The translations under genes were made by a program, and so were the position numbers. A stretch of 64,000 nt of DNA from Myroides sp. N17-2 (GTDB lineage: Bacteria > Bacteroidota > Bacteroidia > Flavobacteriales > Flavobacteriaceae), in assembly GCF_002286775.1 (NCBI RefSeq), contig NZ_NSGJ01000001.1, positions 62,001-126,000 on the forward strand, written 5' to 3'. This document shows, one piece after another, positions 1 to 8,600 of the stretch; the first letter of the stretch is position 1; each line of letters begins with the position of its first letter. A model generated the notes under the pieces. It was given only the letters and a program-made list of their open reading frames with translations, was not told the origin of the DNA and searched no databases.

Positions 1-37
1 AATTATCTATTAGAATAAACATATTAATTTAACTATT

Positions 38-192
38 ACCTTAAATCTACCATGATCATTTACTACGAACGAATTTTACTTTACATACCTTTAATTAGTT
101 CTAAAACCACACTACAGTTTGCTTTACTCGCTAATACCGCCTTGTTTTGTACAATTCATTCTCGTTTAAATATTTACTTCAGCTCTAAGGTA
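38..192 (-). repeat. MITE-like repeat family 1, copy A (degenerate)
   Basis: About 155 bp, matching the reverse complement of the copies at 26151-26311 and 44263-44416. It starts ACCTTAAATCTAC and ends with a decayed inverted copy (CTCTAAGGTA). The core carries the family's internal hairpin ACCACACTACAG and the TGTACAATTCATTCTCG block. It lies in the gene-free first 572 bases. No conserved reading frame is shared between copies, so the 68-codon frame at 52-258 is not believed to be a gene. Confidence 0.75.
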
Positions 193-329
193 CTATTAAT
201 ATGTGATTATTCTCATATAGTGCAAAAAACATTCCACTTTTACTCTAAATCACTTTAATATTTTAAAATAGACGTATATCATACTAAAATAGGAACTTGT
301 ATGGAGCTAAACTATCGGTAAATACAACA

Positions 330-483
330 ACCTTAAATCTGCAACAACCATTTACTATGAATAAATTCTACTTTACATAGCTTCAATTAGCTCTAAAACC
401 ACACTACAGTGTGCTTTAATCCCTAATTTTGCTCTGTTTTGTACAATTCATTCTCGTTTAAATGTTATTTGCAGATTTAAGGT
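330..483 (-). repeat. MITE-like repeat family 1, copy B
   Basis: A 154 bp element with perfect 15 bp terminal inverted repeats (ACCTTAAATCTGCAA at 330-344 and its complement at 469-483). It has the same orientation as copy A, 137 bp downstream of it. The centre holds the imperfect palindrome CACACTACAGTGTG. There is no transposase and no conserved ORF. Apart from copies A and B and the promoter below, positions 1-572 show no feature I can support. Confidence 0.85.
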
Positions 484-513
484 ACAAGCTAAACTTTTAA
501 ACTATCCCTAACA

Positions 514-542
514 TTGCGTTCTTTAAAAAAACCTTACTTTTA
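514..542 (+). promoter_or_regulatory. Putative Bacteroidota promoter for the M3 peptidase gene
   Basis: TTG at 514-516, an 18-base spacer, then TACTTTTA at 535-542. This is close to the Bacteroidota consensus TTG-N19-TAnnTTTG. The box ends 30 bases before the ATG at 573. It lies just outside repeat copy B. Confidence 0.5.
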
Positions 543-572
543 TAGTATAATAATTTAGAGAAATTAAAACTT

Positions 573-2600
573 ATGTCGACATTAAATAATCCATTTAACA
601 CAGTACACGGCACTGCGCCATTTACTCAAATTAAAACGGAAGACTATATACCTGCTTTTCAAAAAAAAATACAAGATACAAAGAACGAAATAGACGCTAT
701 TACTTCTAATAGTGCTACTCCTACTTTTGAGAATACACTAGAAGCATTAGCTTACTCAGGGATGGAATTAGATGTGTTATCTAATATTTTCTTTAACCTC
801 AACTCTGCAGAGACAAATGATGAGATGCAAAAAATAGCACAAGAAGTAGCCCCAATGTTATCAGCACTAGGCAATGATATCTCACTTAATGAAGAGCTAT
901 TTAAACGTGTCAAGGCAGTCTATGAACAAAAAGACAACTTGAACTTAAATACTGAACAAGAAACCCTGTTGACAAAGAATTATAAAAGCTTTGTACGCAA
1001 TGGTGCGTTGTTATCAGAGGATAAGAAAGAACGTTTAAGAGCTATAGACTCAGAATTATCAACTACTGCTCTTAAGTTTGGAGAGAACGTATTAGCGGAG
1101 ACACATAAATACCAACTACACATTACTGCTGAGCAAGACTTAGCGGGACTACCAGAAGGTGCTATAGAAGAAGCGAAAGCACTAGCTGAGCAAGAAGGAA
1201 AAGAGGGTTGGGTATTCACATTAGACTATCCAAGTTATATTCCGTTTATGACGTATGCTGATAATCGTGAATTGCGCAAGGAAATGGCGATTGCTTCAGG
1301 TAAAAAAGCATTTCAAGACAATGAACACAACAACGAAGGGAATGTATTAAACATCGTTAACCTACGTCACGAAAGAGCTAATCTACTAGGTTATGCTACA
1401 CACGCTCACTTCGTATTAGAAGAGCGTATGGCACAAAGCCCAGATAAGGTAAATGCGTTCTTAAATGAGTTGTTAGCAAAGGCAAAGCCTGCTGCTGATA
1501 AAGAGTTTGAGGAGTTAACTGCATTTGCTAAGAAATTAGACAACATAGACCGCTTAGAGAAATGGGATGGTTCTTACTACTCTGAGAAGTTAAAACAAGA
1601 GCGTTTTAGCTTAGATGATGAGTTATTAAAACCTTACTTCCAATTAGAGAACGTATTAGATGGAGCTTATCAAGTGGCAAATAAGTTATACGGATTAGTA
1701 TTCACAGAAGTACACAATATAGAGAAATACCACGCTGACGTACGTACTTTTGAGGTTACGAATGAGCAAGGAGAGTTTATCTCTGTATTCTACACTGACT
1801 TCTTCCCACGTAAAGGAAAGAGAAACGGAGCTTGGATGACTTCATTCAAGAATCAATATATGAAAGATGGGATTAATGAAAGACCACATATCTCTAATGT
1901 GTGTAACTTCACTAAGCCAACAGCTACTAAGCCTTCGTTACTTACATTTAATGAGGTAACGACTTTATTCCACGAGTTCGGACATGCATTACACGGAATA
2001 TTAGCCAATACTACTTACCCTTCACTATCAGGTACTAATGTATTCTGGGACTTCGTAGAGTTACCAAGTCAAGTAATGGAGAACTGGTGTTATGAGAAAG
2101 AGGCTTTAGAGCTATTCGCTAAGCACTACCAAACGGGTGAGACTATCCCTATGGAATTAGTCGAAAAAATTAAAGAGAGCGCAAGCTTCTTAGAGGGAAT
2201 GGCTACAATGCGTCAATTGAGTTTCGGATTATTAGATATGGCTTGGCACGGACAAGACCCTACTGCTATCAAGAGTTTAAAAGAGTTCGAATCAACACAG
2301 TTCGCTTCAACTCAACAATATCCTGATGTAGCAGAAAACGCGATGAGTCCTTCATTCTCACATATCTTCCAAGGTGGATATTCTTCTGGATATTATAGCT
2401 ATAAATGGGCAGAGGTATTAGATGCTGATGCATTCGCTTACTTTAAAGCGAATGGTATCTTTAATAAAGAGATTGCTACTAAGTTTATGAATAATGTATT
2501 GTCTCAAGGAGGTACAGATCATCCAATGACATTATACAAAAAGTTCAGAGGACAAGAACCTACACCTGATGCTTTATTAAAAAGAGCAGGTTTACTATAG
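573..2600 (+). CDS. dcp: M3 family zinc metallopeptidase (peptidyl-dipeptidase Dcp type)
   Basis: A 675-residue oligopeptide hydrolase; the family removes C-terminal dipeptides or cleaves short peptides in the cytoplasm. The M3 zinc motif HEFGH is at residues 467-471, with the downstream ligand glutamate E496 in VELPSQ. Length fits Dcp (about 680 aa), and the start (NPFNTVHGTAPF then KTEDYIPAF) is Dcp-like. There is no signal peptide, so a cytoplasmic site is inferred. Assignment to M3 is firm; Dcp versus oligopeptidase A is less so. A promoter-like box lies 30 bases upstream. The stop codon abuts a 14-bp-period repeat, and the Crp-type regulator follows on the same strand. Confidence 0.93.
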   Translation: MSTLNNPFNTVHGTAPFTQIKTEDYIPAFQKKIQDTKNEIDAITSNSATPTFENTLEALAYSGMELDVLSNIFFNLNSAETNDEMQKIAQEVAPMLSALGNDISLNEELFKRVKAVYEQKDNLNLNTEQETLLTKNYKSFVRNGALLSEDKKERLRAIDSELSTTALKFGENVLAETHKYQLHITAEQDLAGLPEGAIEEAKALAEQEGKEGWVFTLDYPSYIPFMTYADNRELRKEMAIASGKKAFQDNEHNNEGNVLNIVNLRHERANLLGYATHAHFVLEERMAQSPDKVNAFLNELLAKAKPAADKEFEELTAFAKKLDNIDRLEKWDGSYYSEKLKQERFSLDDELLKPYFQLENVLDGAYQVANKLYGLVFTEVHNIEKYHADVRTFEVTNEQGEFISVFYTDFFPRKGKRNGAWMTSFKNQYMKDGINERPHISNVCNFTKPTATKPSLLTFNEVTTLFHEFGHALHGILANTTYPSLSGTNVFWDFVELPSQVMENWCYEKEALELFAKHYQTGETIPMELVEKIKESASFLEGMATMRQLSFGLLDMAWHGQDPTAIKSLKEFESTQFASTQQYPDVAENAMSPSFSHIFQGGYSSGYYSYKWAEVLDADAFAYFKANGIFNKEIATKFMNNVLSQGGTDHPMTLYKKFRGQEPTPDALLKRAGLL

Positions 2601-2655
2601 GTTAACGGTGAACGGTTTACAGTTAACAGCTGTAGACCGTTAGCTGTTAGCTAAA
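2600..2655 (+). repeat. 14-bp-period repeat at stop codon, copy 1
   Basis: Begins at the G of the peptidase TAG: GGTTAACGGTGAAC, GGTTTACAGTTAAC, AGCTGTAGACCGTT, then a decayed unit. Nearly the same 50 bases recur at 3752-3801 after the next-but-one gene. A relative lies at 3917-3958 on the other strand. Its role is unknown. Confidence 0.75.
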
Positions 2656-2666
2656 TTATTTTATCT

Positions 2667-3179
2667 ATGAGCATACCTCCTTTAACGACTGACAAGGCAA
2701 AGAGCATCACGCTTAAAAAAGGAGACTACCTCTTTCAAGCAGGTGATGTAAATACGTTATTATACTATGTCGTAAGTGGATGTCTACAACTCTATATCTT
2801 AGATCAAAGTGAGGAGCGCATTATCCGTTTTGGATATAAAGGAAGTTATATCTGTGCTTTAGATAGTTTGATAACTCACCAACCTACCGTGTATTACCTC
2901 CAAGCCATTAGACAGACCGAAGTTATGGTTCCTTCACTTGAAGAAACAACAGCATTACTAAATGATATGGAAAGACTAAAGAAGCTTGTAATGCAGTTTC
3001 AAGAAAGAGAAATAGACTTGTTGACAGATTCACCAATTGATAGATACAGAAGGGTTCTACATCGTTCTCCTACTTTGTTTCAAGAAGTACCACAGAAGTA
3101 CATCGCTCGTTACTTACGAATGACACCAGAGACATTCTCTCGATTAAAAAAGCTTGATTTGAATCAAGATTTGCAATAA
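2667..3179 (+). CDS. Crp/Fnr family transcriptional regulator
   Basis: A 170-residue cytoplasmic regulator. Residues about 15-110 form a cyclic-nucleotide-binding-type beta barrel (LKKGDYLFQAGD, then a VVSGCLQLYI strand). A dimerisation helix follows. The C-terminus is a short winged HTH (QKYIARYLRMTPETFSRLKK) that matches the recognition region of Bacteroidota Crp-like proteins. At 170 aa it is shorter than E. coli Crp (210 aa), which is common in this phylum. There are no cysteines for an Fnr Fe-S cluster, so the effector is unknown. It lies 66 bases after the peptidase and 36 before the DinB-like gene. Targets cannot be told from the sequence. Confidence 0.85.
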   Translation: MSIPPLTTDKAKSITLKKGDYLFQAGDVNTLLYYVVSGCLQLYILDQSEERIIRFGYKGSYICALDSLITHQPTVYYLQAIRQTEVMVPSLEETTALLNDMERLKKLVMQFQEREIDLLTDSPIDRYRRVLHRSPTLFQEVPQKYIARYLRMTPETFSRLKKLDLNQDLQ

Positions 3180-3215
3180 AGTATTATTGCACCTTTGCTA
3201 CAAATATGATAAGCT

Positions 3216-3752
3216 ATGACAAACCAACAAGTATTAGATGAATTACGTTTACTTACGGAGAAACATATAGAGCAATTACAACGAATAAAAGAACTTCCCA
3301 TCGCTCAATTAGAGTATGCTCCTACTTTAGAACAATGGAATATTCTACAATGTGCAGCACACCTCAACCATTACTTCGATTTCTACTTGCCTCAGTTTAC
3401 TGTTGCAACTAAGCTACATATAAGTACTTCTAATCAAGAGTTCAAACCTGGCATTGTTGGTAATTACTTTGCTAATGTACTACAGTATAATGAAAACCAA
3501 AAGAAGATTAAAAGCCCAAAAAACACTAATCCTATTAATAACAACAACTTATCAATAGTTGTTCTCTCTGAGATGGAGAACAATCTAATTACCTTAAAAG
3601 AGATTATAAGTATAATGCCTATAGAAGTATTAAATAAAAAGGGAATTACTACAATGTTTTCTACTTGGTTTAAACTAAAAGTAGGTGATGGTCTACGTAT
3701 AGTGGTTTATCACAATGACAGACATTTTCATCAAATGCACAAGTTACTATAG
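3216..3752 (+). CDS. DinB-like (DinB_2 superfamily) protein
   Basis: A 178-residue protein with the four-helix DinB fold pattern: an N-terminal helix, the segment LEQWNILQCAAHLNHY around residues 35-50, and a C-terminal HNDRHFHQMHKLL helix. The conserved histidines (AAHLNH, HNDRH, HFHQ) are the family's metal ligands. Members act as metal-dependent thiol transferases or remain uncharacterised; no specific reaction can be assigned. A GCACCTTTG box at 3189-3197 may be its own promoter. The stop codon lies inside a 14-bp-period repeat, and a strong two-way terminator follows. Confidence 0.8.
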   Translation: MTNQQVLDELRLLTEKHIEQLQRIKELPIAQLEYAPTLEQWNILQCAAHLNHYFDFYLPQFTVATKLHISTSNQEFKPGIVGNYFANVLQYNENQKKIKSPKNTNPINNNNLSIVVLSEMENNLITLKEIISIMPIEVLNKKGITTMFSTWFKLKVGDGLRIVVYHNDRHFHQMHKLL

Positions 3753-3801
3753 GTTAACGGTGGACGGTTTACAGTTAACAGCTGTAGACTGTTAGTTACA
3801 A
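3752..3801 (+). repeat. 14-bp-period repeat at stop codon, copy 2
   Basis: Nearly identical to 2600-2655: GGTTAACGGTGGAC, GGTTTACAGTTAAC, AGCTGTAGACTGTT. It again begins at the G of the upstream TAG. The shared sequence extends back into the last coding bases (TTACTATAG in both genes). Confidence 0.75.
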
Positions 3802-3810
3802 CCTCAACCA

Positions 3811-3855
3811 TAAAATAAATAAGCCCATTGCGTTGCAATGGGCTTATTTATTTTA
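3811..3855. terminator. Bidirectional intrinsic terminator
   Basis: A perfect 21-bp stem (TAAAATAAATAAGCCCATTGC) with a 3-base GTT loop, T-rich on both sides. It serves the DinB-like gene (+) and the convergent lipoprotein gene (-). Confidence 0.92.
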
Positions 3856-3916
3856 TAAAAGATTATCTATATTATAGTTACTGGGTGGTAGACACAATGT
3901 ATGGCCGCCTCTACTA

Positions 3917-3958
3917 CCGTCAACTGTTAACCGTCAACTGTTAACCATCAACTGTTAA
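3917..3958 (-). repeat. 14-bp tandem repeat (3 units) at a stop codon
   Basis: Three head-to-tail 14-mers: CCGTCAACTGTTAA twice, then CCATCAACTGTTAA. On the minus strand they follow directly after the TAG of the lipoprotein gene (3959-3961). They are related in sequence and period to the repeats at 2600 and 3752. Confidence 0.85.
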
Positions 3959-4504
3959 CTATAAAAAACACTCTTCACTATATGTATAAGCATCTAATGT
4001 AACAGGTATTTTATTAGCTTCTTTAAGATCGTGCTGTGCTTCATTATAACGTTGTGTATCAGAAGTAGCCTTAGGATCTTTTATACTACCTAATAGTGTA
4101 TTGATACGATCAAATTCACGTTGTTGATCTGCTTTTAAATAAGCTTCTGCTACTACGCAGACTTCTTTAAATGTTTTACCTCCTACTTGCTTTAAGAATG
4201 CAGCATCTGTTTTGTCATGGTCTATTCCATCATCTTCTGCGTAGATCACATTCAGATTTCCAATAATCTGAACTGCCTTTTGAAGACGTAACTGATCTGC
4301 TTCACCTAGAGACAACATCATCTTATTCTCTGACTCTAGATAGATATCCATATTGTCACCAGATAACTTTAATTCTGTGACTTGTGGTTGTTCTTGTGGA
4401 GTTACTACTTGACTTTCTTCAACCACTGTTGTTTCTGCTTCTTTATCCTTACAACTAACTGTAAAAAGAGATAGTGCTACTACTATTATACTAAGTTTTT
4501 TCAT
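3959..4504 (-). CDS. Hypothetical lipoprotein (DUF6694-like)
   Basis: 181 residues with a signal peptide and lipobox: FTVSCKD, lipidated Cys at residue 18. A Glu/Gln/Val-rich linker (about 20-45) leads to a helical domain of about 130 residues. The run GEADQLRLQKAVQII, followed by a basic, Lys-rich C-terminal half, resembles the small lipoproteins grouped as DUF6694; this assignment is tentative. Predicted to be anchored in the envelope. It has its own promoter-like box at 4522-4529 and is convergent with the DinB-like gene. No function is known to me. Confidence 0.75.
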   Translation of the reverse strand: MKKLSIIVVALSLFTVSCKDKEAETTVVEESQVVTPQEQPQVTELKLSGDNMDIYLESENKMMLSLGEADQLRLQKAVQIIGNLNVIYAEDDGIDHDKTDAAFLKQVGGKTFKEVCVVAEAYLKADQQREFDRINTLLGSIKDPKATSDTQRYNEAQHDLKEANKIPVTLDAYTYSEECFL

Positions 4505-4521
4505 ACCTGTCTATTAATGCA

Positions 4522-4529
4522 CAAATGTA
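4522..4529 (-). promoter_or_regulatory. Putative -7 box for the lipoprotein gene
   Basis: CAAATGTA on the plus strand reads TACATTTG on the minus strand, matching TAnnTTTG. It lies 18 bases before the ATG at 4504. A TTG lies 21 bases further upstream on that strand (4551-4553). Confidence 0.5.
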
Positions 4530-4590
4530 AAACCATACTTACTAAATATGCAATAGCTATAAACAGCTATTTTACATACAAAAAAGAAAA

Positions 4591-4613
4591 GGAGAGGTAA
4601 TCAACTCCTCTCC
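4591..4613 (-). terminator. Intrinsic terminator of the pirin gene
   Basis: A 7-bp stem (GGAGAGG/CCTCTCC) with a 9-base loop. On the minus strand it is followed by TTTTCTTTTTT. It lies 60 bases after the pirin stop. Confidence 0.75.
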
Positions 4614-4672
4614 CTTAACCAAAACAAAACCACTATAAAAATATAGCCTCACTACTTATTATGACATTTTAA

Positions 4673-5545
4673 TTATATTAAGTCCCCGAATTTCCCAGAG
4701 TTAAAATCATCCACTGCTTGTACTAATTCATCTGATGTATTCATTACAAAAGGACCATAGTGTGCAATTGGCTCATTTAATGGTTCTCCAGAAATCACAA
4801 GTGCTACAGCATCTTTAGTCACCTCAACAGAGAACTCTTCTCCTTCTCTTTCCATAAGTGCTACGTGATCTGTTAAGACCACTTCTCCATTTACTTTTAC
4901 TTCCCCTTCTAATACTAATAATAAGGTAGTATATCCACTTGGGAAAGCAAAGTTAGTACTTGCACCTGCTTTTGCTTTTAGATTGTACATATGTATAGGT
5001 GAGAATGTAGTCGCTGTACCTTTAGTACCGTTATACTCTCCTGCTATTACTTCTACTACTCCCATATTATTTTCTAAAGGATACTTCGCTACACTTTTAT
5101 TCTCAATAGCTTGATATTTAGCAGGTCCCTTCTTATCTTCTCTCTTAAGGTTTACCCAAAGCTGTACCATCTGAAACTCTCCACCTGTTTTGCTCCATTC
5201 CGTTTCGTGAAACTCTTTGTGTAATACTCCAGAAGCAGCAGTCATCCACTGTACATCACCCTCACCAATAACTCCTCCACCTCCACTACTGTCTCCGTGC
5301 TCTACACGTCCTTTATAAGCGATAGTCACTGTCTCAAATCCCTTATGTGGGTGTACACCTACTCCTCTAGGTATTTCTGAAGGACCGAATGTATATTTTG
5401 AATTGTAATCAAACATAATGAACGGATCCATTTGTTGCATATTCATATTTGGCATACTTGGTATAAAGTTATGCACTCTAAAACCATCTCCTACAAAGTG
5501 TGCAGGCTGTGGTGCTACGATTTGTTTAATATTTCTTGTTTTCAT
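4673..5545 (-). CDS. Pirin family protein (bicupin)
   Basis: 290 residues, the usual pirin length. The N-terminal cupin carries the pirin signature with metal ligands in GVHPHKGFETVT (about residues 62-73) and a further His/Glu pair in LHKEFHE (about 108-114). The C-terminal cupin (about 180-275) is of the degenerate type. Family members include YhhW, a quercetin 2,3-dioxygenase, and redox-sensing regulators; the substrate here is unknown. Cytoplasmic, with no signal peptide. It is a single-gene unit with a promoter-like box at 5566-5573 and a terminator at 4591-4613. Confidence 0.9.
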   Translation of the reverse strand: MKTRNIKQIVAPQPAHFVGDGFRVHNFIPSMPNMNMQQMDPFIMFDYNSKYTFGPSEIPRGVGVHPHKGFETVTIAYKGRVEHGDSSGGGGVIGEGDVQWMTAASGVLHKEFHETEWSKTGGEFQMVQLWVNLKREDKKGPAKYQAIENKSVAKYPLENNMGVVEVIAGEYNGTKGTATTFSPIHMYNLKAKAGASTNFAFPSGYTTLLLVLEGEVKVNGEVVLTDHVALMEREGEEFSVEVTKDAVALVISGEPLNEPIAHYGPFVMNTSDELVQAVDDFNSGKFGDLI

Positions 5546-5565
5546 ATCTCTTTGTTTTTGTATTA

Positions 5566-5573
5566 CAAATTTA
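5566..5573 (-). promoter_or_regulatory. Putative -7 box for the pirin gene
   Basis: CAAATTTA on the plus strand reads TAAATTTG on the minus strand, 21 bases before the pirin ATG. No clear TTG was seen at the expected distance. Confidence 0.4.
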
Positions 5574-5652
5574 CAACCTCATCAAGCCTTAAACACTTAA
5601 TCTACAACAAGAAGAATACTATGCTATATCTGTATAGGATAGGCACAAAAAA

Positions 5653-5676
5653 AGAGGCTTGCCTTAGCAAACCTCT
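5653..5676 (-). terminator. Intrinsic terminator of the alpha-2-macroglobulin gene
   Basis: A 10-bp stem AGAGGTTTGC/GCAAGCCTCT (one G-U pair) with a 4-base loop, then seven T on the minus strand. It begins 22 bases after the stop at 5698. Confidence 0.88.
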
Positions 5677-5697
5677 TCCTATAAACTCTGTTACATA

Positions 5698-8600
5698 TTA
5701 ATTCTTAATCTCTACTCTAGCACCCTCACTATGAGCGCTCATCTCAGGAGCGTACATATTCTGCATAGTAGTAATACCATTAGAGAAGTTACCTCCTACA
5801 TTCGCTCTTAATTCATATTCGAACACATAGTTTCCTTTTCTCAGTCTATTAATAAAGAAGTTCGTAGAAGCATCTCTTGTTTCTTCATAATAACCAAACT
5901 CTCCTTTCCATCTATATCCTGACAATACATTTGTTGGTTCAAATCCACTAGCGCGCATATCTTTTAAGTGGATATAATCCATATCTCTATCTACGCTAAT
6001 CTCTAATCGTACTGTTACTAAATCTCCTACTTTAATCGGAGTGTCTTTCGTAATCTCAAAAAGAGTTTGCCCCTTATCTGTATTTGACTTTATGTAAAGC
6101 TTCTTAGCCATTTTGATACTTGTATTAGCAGAATTAACTGCATCTATATCTTCAAAATACTGCCAATACATCGCTCCATAAGCAACACCCGGAGATGTCT
6201 TCGTTATTTCAACAATACCTTTCTTAGCTGTCATTTCTGCTTTAGACCAAGTCTGTTTAATATAACCACTACCTAACTGAGCATCTTTAGTCAAGTCAAC
6301 AGGATAACCGCCTACTTTTACTTCTAGTCCTTTCTCAGCATCAATCCAAGACTTCCCTGTATACATTAAAGCATACACAGCCTTAGTAGTCGCTTTCGTA
6401 GAAGACCAACCTGTAGTTTGTTTATTCTTAAGCAACCAAACTTTCATTTGCTCAATATCATTTGCATACTTGTCTTTATCGACTTCATTAGCAGCTTCTA
6501 TAATTGCCACTTGCGTTTCGATAGGTGCTTGATACCATAACCATCCTGATACATTATGCTTCCAGTACATTCCCATCTCATCAGATGATACGGCTGTCTC
6601 CATAATATTCTTGATAATGGTATCTGCAGTCTTCACCAATCCAAATCTCTTCGCTACTACCGCACGCATAGCGTCTTTATACAAGTTACCTGACGGCTTC
6701 TCACTCTCTATTCCCTTGCGGATAGAAGCTACCATCGGAGCGTACTTCTCATTGATCCCATATTCTCCAATAAAGAAGCTACGTGCATATAGATAATGTG
6801 TATTAATACTCGTCACCTCATTAGGGTTAACCTTCTTATCTCTGTTTAGATAATCAGCATATTGAGTAGCATCGATGTACTTAATCGCATCTGATAAAAG
6901 TGTTTTATAACCTAGTTCATTAATCCAATCCTCTTCTAACACACCTATCTTCTTCAAGTTTCCAAAACCTTCTACGATAGTCTGTGTAATATATAAGTCA
7001 GACTTTCCTCCTTTAAACCAAGTGAATCCTCCATCGCTATTCTGCTGTTCTGCTAACTTCTCTAATGCTGTCTGTAAATCCATACGCATTTTATTCAAGT
7101 CAAACAGGATAGCGATACGTTTCATTTGTTCTTCTTCACTTACAGCCTCTCTCACCCACGGCGTCTCCGCTAATAAGATACTCTTTAACTCTTGATTTTG
7201 CTCAAGTTTAGAGGTTACTTGTCCTTTGGCATTCCATTGGTCAAAAACAGTCTTTATCTTAGGATTGTCATTCATTATTTTAGTAGCCACTGCATTAGCA
7301 AATACCTTACTAAACAACTGCTCTGAACAATCATAAGGATACTCTTGTAAATACGGAATAGCGAATACCGCATTCCATATCGGGTTAGCAGTTAACTCTA
7401 GCGTCAACTTGTGATTCTGTAGTGTATTGCTAATTTCCTTTTCGTATGCTTTAAACGAGAATAGCTTATTCTGCCCCTCTTTCACAAAGATAGGCATTGT
7501 CTCAGTCACGAGTATTCTATTAGATAATACAGGTAATGCAGACTCTTCTCCATCACTGAAGTTATCAGATACTGCCACTACTCTACACGTCACTACATCT
7601 ACACCATTAGGAACTTCTATATCCCAATTAACGGCAGTTGACTCAGATTTATTAGCAGAGAACTCTCCTGACTTCTCTAAGATTAAGTCATTCGTGTAAG
7701 CGTTAAACAACTGTAATGTTGCTTTACCTTTACGCAAACCATCAGATAGATTCACCACCTTAGTCGATAAAGTCAACTTATCTCCTTGACGTAAGAAACG
7801 AGGCAAGTTAGGCACTACCATTAATTCCTTCTGCGTTACTACTGTCTGCTCTGTATACGCCTGACGTAAGTTCTTAGTATGACCAACAGCCATAAACTTC
7901 CACTTGGTCAATGCCTCAGGCATCGTGAACTCAAACTTCACATCACCGTTCTCGTCAGTCTTTAACGTAGGATAGAAGAATGCTGTCTCCTGTAAGTTCT
8001 TACGAACTGTAGGCGCAGGTGTTGTTTCTTTGTTATCACTTGCTCCACCTACTGCTTTAGTCTCTGTTACAGCGTTTTCTTCCAAAACACTTACTCCTGC
8101 TGCTTGACCTTGTAGAGCACTAGGCGCACCTGTTATAGCTACTTCTGACAAAGAGCTATCGGAATCATAACTAAGATCCCTTTTAAGACTTGCTGCCATA
8201 ACTCTTCGGCGTCCATATCCATTATTAAATATACTAAGTCCAAACGTATTTAAAATAACAGGTCTATCTACTGTCAGCGTACTCTGATCTATCCTTTCAC
8301 TCATTAACGAACTAAAATATCCTGTACTGCGCAGTGTACCGAAGTTATATTTATTAAATGAAGGTGAGTTATAATAATACTTTGGTTCTTTTAACCCAAC
8401 ATTCAAGTTGTGATAAACGAACTCATCTAATGAAGCATCATACATAGTTGCTAATAACTCAGCTACTACTTGCTCTTTCTCTTCCCCCTTCACTTTTAGA
8501 GACCACTTCTCTTTCGCTCCCGGCTCTACCTTATCTCTAAACGATTCTATTACTATCTGTAGTTTATCCGCATCTTCTTTTAAAGCTATCTCAGCAGCAT

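Noticed and set aside
52-258. 68-codon open frame on the plus strand
   Set aside because: It lies across MITE-like copy A; the frame is not kept in copies B, C or D and has no protein features.
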